Shown here one piece after another: positions 35,745-44,392 of a DNA stretch of 64,000 nt; within the stretch, counting starts at the first letter, position 1, and the number at the start of each line of letters is the position of its first letter. This stretch comes from WTFY01 sp965220895 (GTDB taxonomy: Bacteria > Pseudomonadota > Gammaproteobacteria > UBA4575). The translations under genes were made by a program, and so were the position numbers. The notes beneath the pieces were generated by a model. That model saw only the letters and a list, made by a program, of their open reading frames with translations, was not told the DNA's origin and ran no database searches. The stretch is from contig OZ244850.1 in assembly GCA_965220895.1 (NCBI GenBank), positions 496,001-560,000 of the forward strand. The letters run 5' to 3'.

Positions 35745-36410
35745 TCAGGCGGCATTTGTGAATGCCTTGCGCTGGATGTCGGCTGCTGAGGGCAACGCCT
35801 CGTAGGCAATGCCGTGATTGCCTTTTCGGGTCTTCATGCGCTCGAACCAGGCCTTCAGGTTGGACAACCCGTCAACCAGGCCGCCTTGCCCCGCCGCATC
35901 GCACAGGTGCAGGTAAGCCACCCAGTGGACATCGGCAAAGGAAAATGCACCGACAATGTACTCCTTGCCTTGCAGCTGTGCATCCATGCCGGCAAAGACC
36001 TTTTGCAGTCCGCCTTCGTCCTGCGCAGGCTGGCCATCCGCCAGGGACTCGACCTGTGACAGTACGTCGCGCGCACCGATCTCGATCCAGTAATTCTGCG
36101 TGCCCAGATGCTGGGCCTTGCGGGGCGTCAGCGGTTGTCCGCCGCCGCGCACATCCAGGTAAGGCAGCACGGCTGCGATGCCGGAAGTGACAAAATCTCC
36201 CTCGACCAGGCAAGGAAGCTTGCCGAAGGGGGACAAGGAACGGAGTGTCCCATCGGCGTTCTGTTCGTTGTGGATGTCAATGAGTTCGGCATCCAGCTGG
36301 ATCCCTTTTTCGGCAGCCAGATACAGACTCTTGCAGGTGTCGGCATGACCCGGGTGTCCCAGCAGGCGTACCTTCTCGGCAGATTTCTTTTTACGTGAAA
36401 ATAGGCCCAT
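35745..36410 (-). CDS. Glutathione S-transferase-like protein (copy 2)
   Basis: About 221 residues from ATG 36410 (MGLFSRKKKSAEKVRLLGHP). Thioredoxin-like domain with SPFGKLPCLVEGDFVTSGIA, C-terminal helices with GAFSFADVHWVAYLHLCDAA. The basic N-terminal stretch before the first strand is unusual for a GST. A TTG at 36497 is in frame but lies inside a hairpin and has no ribosome site. Paralogous to its two neighbours: same SFAD(I/V)HW box and same length of domains. Confidence 0.78.
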   Translation of the reverse strand: MGLFSRKKKSAEKVRLLGHPGHADTCKSLYLAAEKGIQLDAELIDIHNEQNADGTLRSLSPFGKLPCLVEGDFVTSGIAAVLPYLDVRGGGQPLTPRKAQHLGTQNYWIEIGARDVLSQVESLADGQPAQDEGGLQKVFAGMDAQLQGKEYIVGAFSFADVHWVAYLHLCDAAGQGGLVDGLSNLKAWFERMKTRKGNHGIAYEALPSAADIQRKAFTNAA

Positions 36411-36486
36411 CGTCAGTGATGCATCGGCATGGCTAGGCTTGAGATTCGGGTACTTCTCATCCGGCTGTTGCCGGACGGTTGACCAG

Positions 36487-36516
36487 ACCTGGAGCAAACG
36501 CCGGTTTGCTCCAGGT
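36487..36516 (-). terminator. Perfect 13-nt hairpin between small membrane protein gene and GST copy 2
   Basis: ACCTGGAGCAAAC and GTTTGCTCCAGGT pair perfectly around a 4-nt GCCG loop. It follows the 68-residue gene by 71 nt. No U-run on either strand. Probably an mRNA-processing or stabilising stem, or a Rho-assisted stop. Confidence 0.5.
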
Positions 36517-36586
36517 CCAGCTGCCCGATATTTTGTTCTATATGGACCGCGCTTGCGCGCTACAGATGGCTTCTTCTAGGAGACTA

Positions 36587-36793
36587 TTACTCCTTGAACC
36601 ACTTAAACGGATGCTCGCCCGCAAGCTTGAGATAAAGCCATACATTGATGATCAGCGCCACCAGCAGGACCACTGCTCCGGCAAGTGCCATCAGGGGATC
36701 GGAATGGGCTGCAGTGAGACCCAGCATGCCCATGCCGTAGTAGACGGCCGCAGAAAATATCAGCATCACAACGATTGCTCTGAATGAATACAT
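36587..36793 (-). CDS. 68-residue membrane protein with two spans
   Basis: Starts MYSFRAIVVMLIFSAAVYYG and has a second helix MALAGAVVLLVALIINVWLY before a charged end (HPFKWFKE). A strong ribosome site (AGGAGGTG, 6 nt upstream) supports ATG 36793. Two hydrophobic helices with a short loop; no known family recognised. It lies alone between GST copies 1 and 2, with hairpins on both sides. Like the 35-residue protein, a candidate accessory subunit of the hydroxylase (inference). Confidence 0.7.
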   Translation of the reverse strand: MYSFRAIVVMLIFSAAVYYGMGMLGLTAAHSDPLMALAGAVVLLVALIINVWLYLKLAGEHPFKWFKE

Positions 36794-36959
36794 TAGTCAC
36801 ACCTCCTGACTCAGATTGAATACGAGTATTTTTAATGCAACCGGAACCTTCCAGGGCAATCTGAAAACCCTGGGATCCGCAAATTCTTTTCCCGCGAAGC
36901 ACCGATCCTATTGACGCCCCTCTACGGGGGGCCCAAAGCATGGATACGGTCTCCACACC

Positions 36960-36979
36960 CCCTGGCCTTTCCGCCAGGG
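36960..36979 (-). terminator. Hairpin after GST copy 1
   Basis: CCCTGGC (36960-36966) pairs with GCCAGGG (36973-36979) around a 6-nt loop, 113 nt past the stop of GST copy 1. Weak; no U-run. Confidence 0.35.
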
Positions 36980-37091
36980 TCAAACAATGGCCAGCTCGTG
37001 TCTCCTCGATGGACCTGACGAGACGACACCGTCCTGCAGGTCCGCTAACGAGGAAACCGGCGACTAACGAATAAAAAGAGACGTGGCTCTT

Positions 37092-37772
37092 CTAGACGTT
37101 AATCGTGACACCACGCAGGCTGTTGCCGCTGATGTCCTGTTTGGTCGGGAGCACATCATAGCCGCGGATGTTTTCCTTGCTGGTGCTCGGATGCGACTTG
37201 ATCAGACCCCACCATTTGGCAACCGCTGGTCTGGACTCCACCACATCGCTGCTGTCAGCAAGCATGCAGCCTTGTGCCAGGGCAGCCCAGTGGATATCCG
37301 CAAAGCTGAAGGCTCCACAGATGAAATCACCGCGCAACGCCGGGTTGGTCTTGGATGCCAGATGCGAATTCAGAAGATCAAAGCACCCTGAAGCGGCTGC
37401 GGCATCACCTGTACCGGACATCAATCCTGAAACTGCATCAACTGCGATATCCGTTGCGAGCTGATTCCACATATACATGATTGCTCGCACAACGCCATTA
37501 CGGGGAATCAGGGATGGACCAAATCCTTTATCGTTCAGGTAGGACATGATGCCTTCTTGCCCGCAGACTACAAAGTCCACGTCCTTCAACGCCGGCAACA
37601 AGCCGTGTGGCGCAAGCGCCTGAACGTCAGCCGAACCCGTTCCATTGGGGTCGACAAAGTGGCCCTCGATATCCACGCCCTTCTCAGCAGCGGTGAACAT
37701 GCACATCGCACTGCGCAGGCATGAGGGATTCCCATAAAATTTCATTTTGTCCGCCAAATGATCACCTAACAT
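37092..37772 (-). CDS. Glutathione S-transferase-like protein (copy 1)
   Basis: 226 residues. MKFYGNPSCLRSAMCMFTAA forms the first strand and helix, APHGLLPALKDVDFVVCGQE carries the cis-proline, and GAFSFADIHWAALAQG the N-capping box. The serine/cysteine pair (PSCLRS) sits where catalytic Ser/Cys of zeta/beta-type GSTs lie. ACGAGGT lies 7 nt before ATG. It stands 513 nt downstream of the AlkB-like gene with a terminator-like hairpin between, so it may have its own promoter. Confidence 0.8.
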   Translation of the reverse strand: MLGDHLADKMKFYGNPSCLRSAMCMFTAAEKGVDIEGHFVDPNGTGSADVQALAPHGLLPALKDVDFVVCGQEGIMSYLNDKGFGPSLIPRNGVVRAIMYMWNQLATDIAVDAVSGLMSGTGDAAAASGCFDLLNSHLASKTNPALRGDFICGAFSFADIHWAALAQGCMLADSSDVVESRPAVAKWWGLIKSHPSTSKENIRGYDVLPTKQDISGNSLRGVTINV

Positions 37773-38220
37773 TGTTTATACCTCGTTATGTTTGGAGTTG
37801 TTTGTTATGTCCGGGGTTACCTTAAGTCGGCTACCCAGGGTAGTAAAAACAGTCAGGATAGAATAAGCCGCCCCTGCGGCTACACGCACATAACGTTTAT
37901 AGCGTCCTCCTGATATCTGTAAATGCCGGGGTATCCGCCCCGAGCCCCTCTCTTCCATCACCCGCTACGTGGGCAAAGGACTGAAGTTCACCGCCTTTTG
38001 AGTCTTGCTTGTGCAGGCCTCAAGACTGGTACTTACAAATTGTTATTCTTTCCTGCCTGGACTTTCCACGGGGTGACTCACTTCAAGACGTTTTGAGTGG
38101 CCTGTCGCTTGCCGACACCATGGTCTAGTTTCTTCTTATCGACCGCAGGTATTGTTGCCAGGATCTTCTCCTTGATTTTATACCCGGCTTACCCCCGTCA
38201 TTCACCGCTTCTTTTTAGCG
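37773..38220. other. Intergenic region between AlkB-like gene and GST copy 1
   Basis: About 450 nt after the alkB hairpin. No frame with a usable ribosome site; an AGGAGG at 37911-37916 (leftward) leads only to a three-codon frame. Probably a promoter/leader region for GST copy 1. Confidence 0.35.
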
Positions 38221-38249
38221 CATGTGCCCGGGACAAGCCCGGGCACATG
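38221..38249 (-). terminator. Perfect 12-nt hairpin after the AlkB-like gene
   Basis: CATGTGCCCGGG and CCCGGGCACATG form a perfect GC-rich stem with a 5-nt loop, 36 nt beyond the stop. Strong enough to stop or protect the alkB mRNA, although no clear U-tract follows. Confidence 0.6.
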
Positions 38250-38285
38250 ACTATGCTAAAAATTTGCGTTCTCCGAAATCAGAGC

Positions 38286-39440
38286 TTAAGCGTAACCTAC
38301 TTGACGGTTGAGGCGATCAGCAATCGCACGCTCGCCCTCCGAGGCACGCTCTCTGTCCCACTTTGCCAGTTCCTTCTTCATATACATGTGGTAAAGCGGC
38401 GGAATGAGCGCGATGGCAAACAAGGTGAAGTAACCCCATCCGGTATTAGGAGCACCTACGTCATCCAGCTCCCAGAAGTGGGTTTCACCACGGTCATGGT
38501 GATCTGCCTGACGGCCGATCTCGATGAAGAACCAGCTGGTAAACGCAGTCGCGTTATCCCATGAATGACGATAGTCAATCGGCTGTCCTTTCTCTCGAAT
38601 CAGTCCGTAATGCTCCATGTAGTTGAGGGCTTCAAGCTCAAAGTTTGAGATCAGCCATACAACTGACAGGCAGGCAATACCAATCCAGCCGCCGACAAAC
38701 CAGAACAGGAACAGGGTCGGCAGGCTCATGGCATAGCCACGCAGCCAGCGATTTTCCCATGTGAACCAGGATTTGCCCAGACGCTCCAGACGTTGCTTCT
38801 CCATTCTGTACAGGAAGCGGGACTGCCCGATTCCGGCCAATGGATAGTGTCGGTAGATGGTTCTTCCACGCGGTGACGTAGCAGGGTCATCTTCGTGTGC
38901 CAGTTCCAGGTGGTGGTTATAGACATGGGCATAGCTGAAGTGAGCCTTGCCACTCAGTGCCATCATTGAACGGGAAATGACAAAGGCAAATCCCTTCGTA
39001 TGGCTCAGTTCATGTCCATAAATAATACCGATACCGGCAAAGATGCCTGAGGATATCGTGGCACCGATCAGGTCAAGTCCGGAAATTCCGTTCATATAGG
39101 GCAGGAATCCAAACATGACATGGTCGAATCCAGCACTCAGCGGGACGCCGTTGACGTATTGATGAATACGCCATGCGAGCGCCAGTTGCAGGAGTACGAA
39201 CACTCCCAACATGACGTACATCACGCTGTTCTGTAGCCAGGGCACACCCATCGTTTCGCCATTCCGGTCAAAGCCTGCACCGGAACTTTGCCACTTCATG
39301 GCTGTGTCGATCACGATACCAACGCCCAGCAGCAGCAGTCCGACCCATACGAACATGCCACCCATCAGCACTCCGAACATCGTCACGATGATCAGGAATG
39401 GGGCGAACCAGTACCTTGCGTTAATCATAAGTTTCATCAT
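38286..39440 (-). CDS. AlkB-like membrane di-iron hydroxylase (alkane 1-monooxygenase family)
   Basis: 384 residues with about six membrane helices. The histidine boxes of integral-membrane di-iron oxygenases are present: HELSHTKG (143-150), HVYNHHLELAHEDDPATSPRG (from 172), NYMEHYGLIREKG and GRQADHHDRG. AlkB uses rubredoxin-delivered electrons to hydroxylate terminal carbons; XylM and desaturase relatives share the fold. The last box differs from the usual LQRHSDHH of alkane hydroxylases, so the substrate may not be an alkane. No rubredoxin or reductase gene is adjacent. GGAGGTG precedes ATG 39440. Confidence 0.82.
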   Translation of the reverse strand: MMKLMINARYWFAPFLIIVTMFGVLMGGMFVWVGLLLLGVGIVIDTAMKWQSSGAGFDRNGETMGVPWLQNSVMYVMLGVFVLLQLALAWRIHQYVNGVPLSAGFDHVMFGFLPYMNGISGLDLIGATISSGIFAGIGIIYGHELSHTKGFAFVISRSMMALSGKAHFSYAHVYNHHLELAHEDDPATSPRGRTIYRHYPLAGIGQSRFLYRMEKQRLERLGKSWFTWENRWLRGYAMSLPTLFLFWFVGGWIGIACLSVVWLISNFELEALNYMEHYGLIREKGQPIDYRHSWDNATAFTSWFFIEIGRQADHHDRGETHFWELDDVGAPNTGWGYFTLFAIALIPPLYHMYMKKELAKWDRERASEGERAIADRLNRQVGYA

Positions 39441-40240
39441 TGTATATGCACCTCCAGCATTCGCTCGGTTAACTACAAATTTGATTGTTTAGCATATCTT
39501 TTTCCGTTGCCCCCTCTAATGGACTATATATTCCCAAGGGATACTCACCCATTCGGGGGCATTAGATACGCTTGATTATACAAGCATGATTCTATAACTG
39601 CAAATACCTCCACGCCTACAAAAACGGTGTGACCTTTACCAAAAATTACCCTATGCACTCAATAACTTATGGAAATTCCACTACAGATTTTGGTTTCCAC
39701 CTTCATCGCGAAATCTGTCGCTGTTTTCAAGCAGTACAATCACCTGACCGGTGCCATTTCCCGGGCCAGGCAGAGCCTGTCTGGACCGCAAATTGTGGAA
39801 ACCTGTCCGGACCCGCCCCTGTCGACCTCTTCTCGCCGGCGAGGTTCGGCTCCATGCCGGGACGCCAGGTCGGGCAGGCACCGAAATCGAGTCCTTGGCC
39901 ATTGCACCATATATCCGGCTGGCATTGCACCGCTTAGTCATCATGCTTCTCCAATTCTGCCAGTCAGTCCGCATGCCCTGCCAATGCTGGTTGCCCTCAT
40001 CGTATGACCAAGTGCACTTGGCATCGGCCCGGTGGGCCATGCTCGTGCAGTGCGGCACCTAGGGCTTGCTTTCGTCACCTCGGGTCTTTCGTGCCTGGTC
40101 CTGGCCGGTGGATTCGGCCATAACGCGCGATGCGATGACAACCCATCGTACAGAGGTGCCTGCGAGCCACTGCTGAGTGCCAGCTTGGCGCAACGGCTAC
40201 CTCCTGCCAATCAAAATGGCCATGAATGGTGACCGGCGGT
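39441..40240. other. Intergenic region without a recognised gene
   Basis: 800 nt between the AlkB-like start and the end of the NACHT gene. The left part is AT-rich and should hold the AlkB promoter. The right part is GC-rich with overlapping short frames but no ribosome sites or recognisable protein. Possibly remnants of lost genes. Confidence 0.35.
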
Positions 40241-43200
40241 CTAACCTGTACTGGGAATAGAGACATCGATGACGCGAATCCCGATTTTGCGTCTCTCCTC
40301 GGCAGACAGGGTGGACACTAGCCGCTCTTCCAGTTCCCGTGGGCTTACTGGCGGCGGTCCCGTTGCTGGCAGCGTGGGCAGGCAGCCTTCCGTATCTCCG
40401 AACCAGAACACTAGATAGATGCCATGCCCTTCCGCACCCGGATCCCTGGTGTAGCTGGCAATCAGTTGTGATCGAATCGCGCTCCAGAGATCGCGGTGAC
40501 AGCTTCTCTTAATTTCCACAGGGATATTGAAGCCGGTAGATGAAACGCGTATATCTGCCCGCCTGTCGTTGGCGTAGCGCCCTTCCGGCTGAACATCGAT
40601 GCCGAGTTGCATCGACCTGTCCCGCAGAGCCGATAATAGTGTGTCTCGACACGCGTCTTCCGGGCGAGGGGTCTGTGGACGATTGTGATGATCAACATTC
40701 CAGTATTGTCGCCAGCCGGACGTATTGCCTTCGCGTATGTCGTGTGCGATTTGGTGCAAATGCTCGAGAGTCAGCGCCGCCAGGTCCGCTGCGTTCGCTG
40801 GTGCGCCTCCATCCAGCGTGTCGAGTATCTGAGTAATATCGCCATAGACGAATTCAGCTTCGCGGCGGAGTGCCTTTTGCCGGTAGGCGGCGTCCATGAG
40901 AAGAGAACGCCAGGAATGCAGAGTGTTATCAGACGACAATGCTTCGAGAGCACTCGAAGCGCTTTTCGTCGAAATGGCTGCTAGTTCCTCAATAAAGCCT
41001 CGGACCCGGTCCGCAGCGTCCATCTTTAGCGTGCCCATAATGGGCTTGCTGGATTCAGAATCAAGCGAATATGGCCTGCAGGAGCCGCCGATGAGTCGGA
41101 TCAGAAGATGCGAGGCAGACTCGCTCTGACGGCACTGCAGACCGGACGAAAGGTCGAACTGCCGGGCTACGGCCTCTGCCAGGAAACGGATACGGCGTTC
41201 TCGGGCACTTACGTAGGTCTCCAGCCGGACAACGTATGTTTCAGGCGCTATGCACAAGCCAGCGACAAGCCAGTGGACGCGTTGCGCCACGTTCATGCTG
41301 CGATGAGCGTGCTTCTTGTCAATCAGTGCCAGAAGTTGTTCGGTATCGCAATGGCGTCTAGCTGCAAGCAGCGCATGATTCAGGCTGGATAACTGGCTGG
41401 ATTTGCAACGCACGGGAAACTGTTTGAGAAGGGGTATCGAGGCCACCCGGGCCACGTGCGCATGATCCGGAGAACGGGCCAGTTCATGGAGGCCAGCGGG
41501 AGATTCTACGCCACCTCGCAGTTTGGAAAGCACGGAACGCACCAGCACGTCGGCAACAACGCCGGGGCGCCTGGATAGCAACCAACCGTACCAGGGCAGC
41601 GGACGATCCTCAGCATGTCGCGCGCTCGGCCACATGCGCACGGTGTAATGAATCGCCAAGGCCAGCCGAAAAAGTCTTTCGTCGATATCGATCTCGCCGG
41701 AGGGGGCTGTACTGGTTATCTCTTCCAGACCGGCCATGAATGGAAGGGCGAGGGGGTGAGTCCGATTAGAGGTTCCGAGGCGTAGGACCTGCCGGTCCGA
41801 GGGCAGATCGTCCCGTTCGCTAGTCTTGCGAAACCCGGACAGGACAGCATCGACCAAATCGACGTCATCAGCCAAGATGGAGTTCAGCCGCTCTTTAGGC
41901 GAATTTCCCTGGATATCGAGGTATCCGCCGAAATAAACCACGGCAAGTTCGTGTAGAAGCGCAGGGCTGGCCCGGTTCTCACGCAGTTCGCTTTCGTACA
42001 GCTTTACGTCCTCGTGCCAGTCCGGCCGCTCAGCCCTCTGCTGGTCTTGATCGCTGCGCTCGGAAACGCCCCTGTCAGAAGCGACCAATTCGTACTCAGC
42101 CATTCTCTTGTCAAATACCTCCCTGAGAGCCCCGCATCCGTCCAGGTGCCTCGATACAACTTTTCGGGAAAGGCCCTCGTCATAGCGGCGGTAGTGCAAG
42201 CATGCCGCAGCCTCGCCCAATAGCCACTTTATCGCGTTCGTGTCTTGGGTAAGGAGTGCCTGTTCAATGCACCAGAGACCGAAATCCGGCGACCGCGCGG
42301 CACCAAGGAGCCTGAAACGCACTTCTGTGTACATGCAATGGGAGAGCACGAGAGATTTGTCGCATTCTGATCGCTCGACACATCCCTTGAGGCCCATGGT
42401 CAGCAGGGTTTTCCACGCATCGGGACGGCTTTCGAGCCACTGCCGTATACCTTGGGACTCCGTTTGGCCGAAGTTTGGATTGTTTGTCCAGTCTCCTGCA
42501 TCCGCAGCCGTTTCCAGCCAGCGGAACAAGCGGGTCAGGTCCACCTCATCCCCGGATAATCGAAGAAATCGTTCGAGAAGCTTCAGGGGTAACCGGCGGA
42601 GGAAAAAAACGGGAAGTCCGTAGGGCCTGCCTTCTGCAAGCAGTGGACCGTTGCGTTCGGTAAATTCATCAAGAAGCACGGCGAGCTGGTCTCTTGTCGA
42701 CTTCCTGGGAAGGTGCCCGGTCCAGAAGTACTGGTACTCGGGGCGTTGATTGGGTCTTCGCGGAAGACGAAGATACTGCATGATCTCCGTTTCCGAAATC
42801 GTCGCAGGGTAGAGAATCGACAGAAGATGGCCAAGCAGCGCATCGTCCGGGTCCGGCACTTTGCCTGCATAGACGTCGGCAGTAAGTGCCTTGATCTCGG
42901 CCGAAGCGCCCTCGTCGTCCCTGTGGTGCCTCAGGAATGCCTGTATGGCACGAAACCTGATTCTCGGCCACCATGTGTCGTCGCGCAGCAACCTCATCAG
43001 CGGGCCGGCAAGTCCCGGAAGACGCTCCCCGTATCGGAGCGCTTCAATCAAGATAACGATGAAGGATTGCCATGCGTCCTCTCGCGACGGGTCGGCCAGG
43101 ATCTTGCGGTAATCCTCCTCCATTTCGGAGGAGACCAGATCGCCGAGTCGCGAATCCAGCCGCAGCGTTGCAATAAATCGCGGGTTCGCGCTGGCTTCTT

Positions 43201-44392
43201 GCTGAAGGCCATCGAGCAGACTGCGCTTTTCATCGGGCGAGAAGCGGCTGGCATCACCGTAGAGAACCGTACCAAGGGGATCGCATGCGATGACTTCCGT
43301 CCGGCTGGATTTGCTGTGGGCTCCCAGCCATGCGGACAGGCCACGTAATTCGGAAACCACCACGCCGTCATGTCCGGTGACCAGTGCGAGTATTCGCCCG
43401 ACCGGCAGCCCGTTTTCGACAAGACCAGCCAAGTACCTGGCGGCAAGAAACTCTGCGATCTGGCGATGAACGGGCGCCACACGGCGCTGTGTCGAGGTTT
43501 CGAATAGCTTGCTCTGCAGGCAGCTGCGAAGTGTCGCTCGATCCTGTTTCGGTACCTGGTCAAACCCAGGGAAATGCATGTCGCTGTCGCTGCCGGACAG
43601 CGAATAGCCTGCTGCACCGCTCAGCAACTGTATGGCGCAAAGCCGCCCGCCAGCATCCATCCGGCTGGAGACGCCACTGCTGTCAGGCTGTGCTATCCGG
43701 TGATCTTCATTGTGTTCCTCCAGCAGGGTGCGGCAGGCCATATCGAATGCCTCCATCCTCGTGCGGGGCCAAATCCCGCCTGATCCGACCGCCTCCGCGA
43801 GCATCTTGAGGCTCTGGGGATTGGCCAGGAGGCCTTCGAGGCCCTTATTCTGGGCCGAGGCGATGAACTTCTCCAGATCATCGATTCCGTGATTTTCAGA
43901 CAGGATTTGGCGGACAGCCTCCCTGGACAGTGGTTCAAGGTGCAGGACCGTGACAGTGGCGTCGGGCGATACCGTCTTAAGGTGGTCGCGGTCGTTCGCG
44001 CCAAACCAGTCGGCCTCACGACACGACAGGCGGAAGCGCGGGCGCCCCATTCGGTCAAGTTTGGCACGGATCCCGTCCAGGGGCGTTCGTCCGTCGATGG
44101 TTCCTGCCCGTGTCTCGTCAAGCCCGTCGATAAAGAGAGTTTTCTTGTGCCACTCGGGCTCGTCGAAGATCAGGAAATCGCGCGCGGTAACGCAGGTTCC
44201 GCCAGTGCGTGCGGCTTCATGGGTGAAAACTGTGGTTTTGCCGGCACCTGGGGGGCCAAGCAGCACATACGCCGCTGCGTCCCCCCATTCCTCCAAAGGC
44301 TTCCGGCGACTTTCCGATTCCTCACGGGTATCGTGCTCACCGATTTCGCGACATGTCCGTGGAACCATGCGCGTCACGGGTTCTCGAACCAT
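40241..44392 (-). CDS. NACHT NTPase with C-terminal PD-(D/E)XK nuclease-like domain
   Basis: 1383 residues. A NACHT domain opens the protein: Walker A GPPGAGKTT (46-54), Walker B LFIDGLDE (86-93) and a sensor-like LSCREADW. A long helical-repeat-like region without catalytic motifs follows (about 300-1230). Near the end, RRADIRV and VEIKRSCHRDLW (acid about 1279, ExK about 1291-1293) match the PD-(D/E)XK nuclease core. Many NACHT/STAND proteins are phage sensors with a fused effector; there the effector is usually N-terminal, here C-terminal. Its start overlaps the AAA_14 gene by 19 nt. A defence role is inference. Confidence 0.75.
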   Translation of the reverse strand: MVREPVTRMVPRTCREIGEHDTREESESRRKPLEEWGDAAAYVLLGPPGAGKTTVFTHEAARTGGTCVTARDFLIFDEPEWHKKTLFIDGLDETRAGTIDGRTPLDGIRAKLDRMGRPRFRLSCREADWFGANDRDHLKTVSPDATVTVLHLEPLSREAVRQILSENHGIDDLEKFIASAQNKGLEGLLANPQSLKMLAEAVGSGGIWPRTRMEAFDMACRTLLEEHNEDHRIAQPDSSGVSSRMDAGGRLCAIQLLSGAAGYSLSGSDSDMHFPGFDQVPKQDRATLRSCLQSKLFETSTQRRVAPVHRQIAEFLAARYLAGLVENGLPVGRILALVTGHDGVVVSELRGLSAWLGAHSKSSRTEVIACDPLGTVLYGDASRFSPDEKRSLLDGLQQEASANPRFIATLRLDSRLGDLVSSEMEEDYRKILADPSREDAWQSFIVILIEALRYGERLPGLAGPLMRLLRDDTWWPRIRFRAIQAFLRHHRDDEGASAEIKALTADVYAGKVPDPDDALLGHLLSILYPATISETEIMQYLRLPRRPNQRPEYQYFWTGHLPRKSTRDQLAVLLDEFTERNGPLLAEGRPYGLPVFFLRRLPLKLLERFLRLSGDEVDLTRLFRWLETAADAGDWTNNPNFGQTESQGIRQWLESRPDAWKTLLTMGLKGCVERSECDKSLVLSHCMYTEVRFRLLGAARSPDFGLWCIEQALLTQDTNAIKWLLGEAAACLHYRRYDEGLSRKVVSRHLDGCGALREVFDKRMAEYELVASDRGVSERSDQDQQRAERPDWHEDVKLYESELRENRASPALLHELAVVYFGGYLDIQGNSPKERLNSILADDVDLVDAVLSGFRKTSERDDLPSDRQVLRLGTSNRTHPLALPFMAGLEEITSTAPSGEIDIDERLFRLALAIHYTVRMWPSARHAEDRPLPWYGWLLSRRPGVVADVLVRSVLSKLRGGVESPAGLHELARSPDHAHVARVASIPLLKQFPVRCKSSQLSSLNHALLAARRHCDTEQLLALIDKKHAHRSMNVAQRVHWLVAGLCIAPETYVVRLETYVSARERRIRFLAEAVARQFDLSSGLQCRQSESASHLLIRLIGGSCRPYSLDSESSKPIMGTLKMDAADRVRGFIEELAAISTKSASSALEALSSDNTLHSWRSLLMDAAYRQKALRREAEFVYGDITQILDTLDGGAPANAADLAALTLEHLHQIAHDIREGNTSGWRQYWNVDHHNRPQTPRPEDACRDTLLSALRDRSMQLGIDVQPEGRYANDRRADIRVSSTGFNIPVEIKRSCHRDLWSAIRSQLIASYTRDPGAEGHGIYLVFWFGDTEGCLPTLPATGPPPVSPRELEERLVSTLSAEERRKIGIRVIDVSIPSTG

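Noticed and set aside
37776..37961. 61-codon leftward frame upstream of GST copy 1
   Set aside because: The only good ribosome site lies inside the frame rather than in front of it, and it points to a three-codon frame.
39669..40058. Frames on both strands between the AlkB-like and NACHT genes
   Set aside because: Composition is arginine- and serine-rich as in GC-rich shadows, starts lack ribosome sites, and no family pattern is seen.
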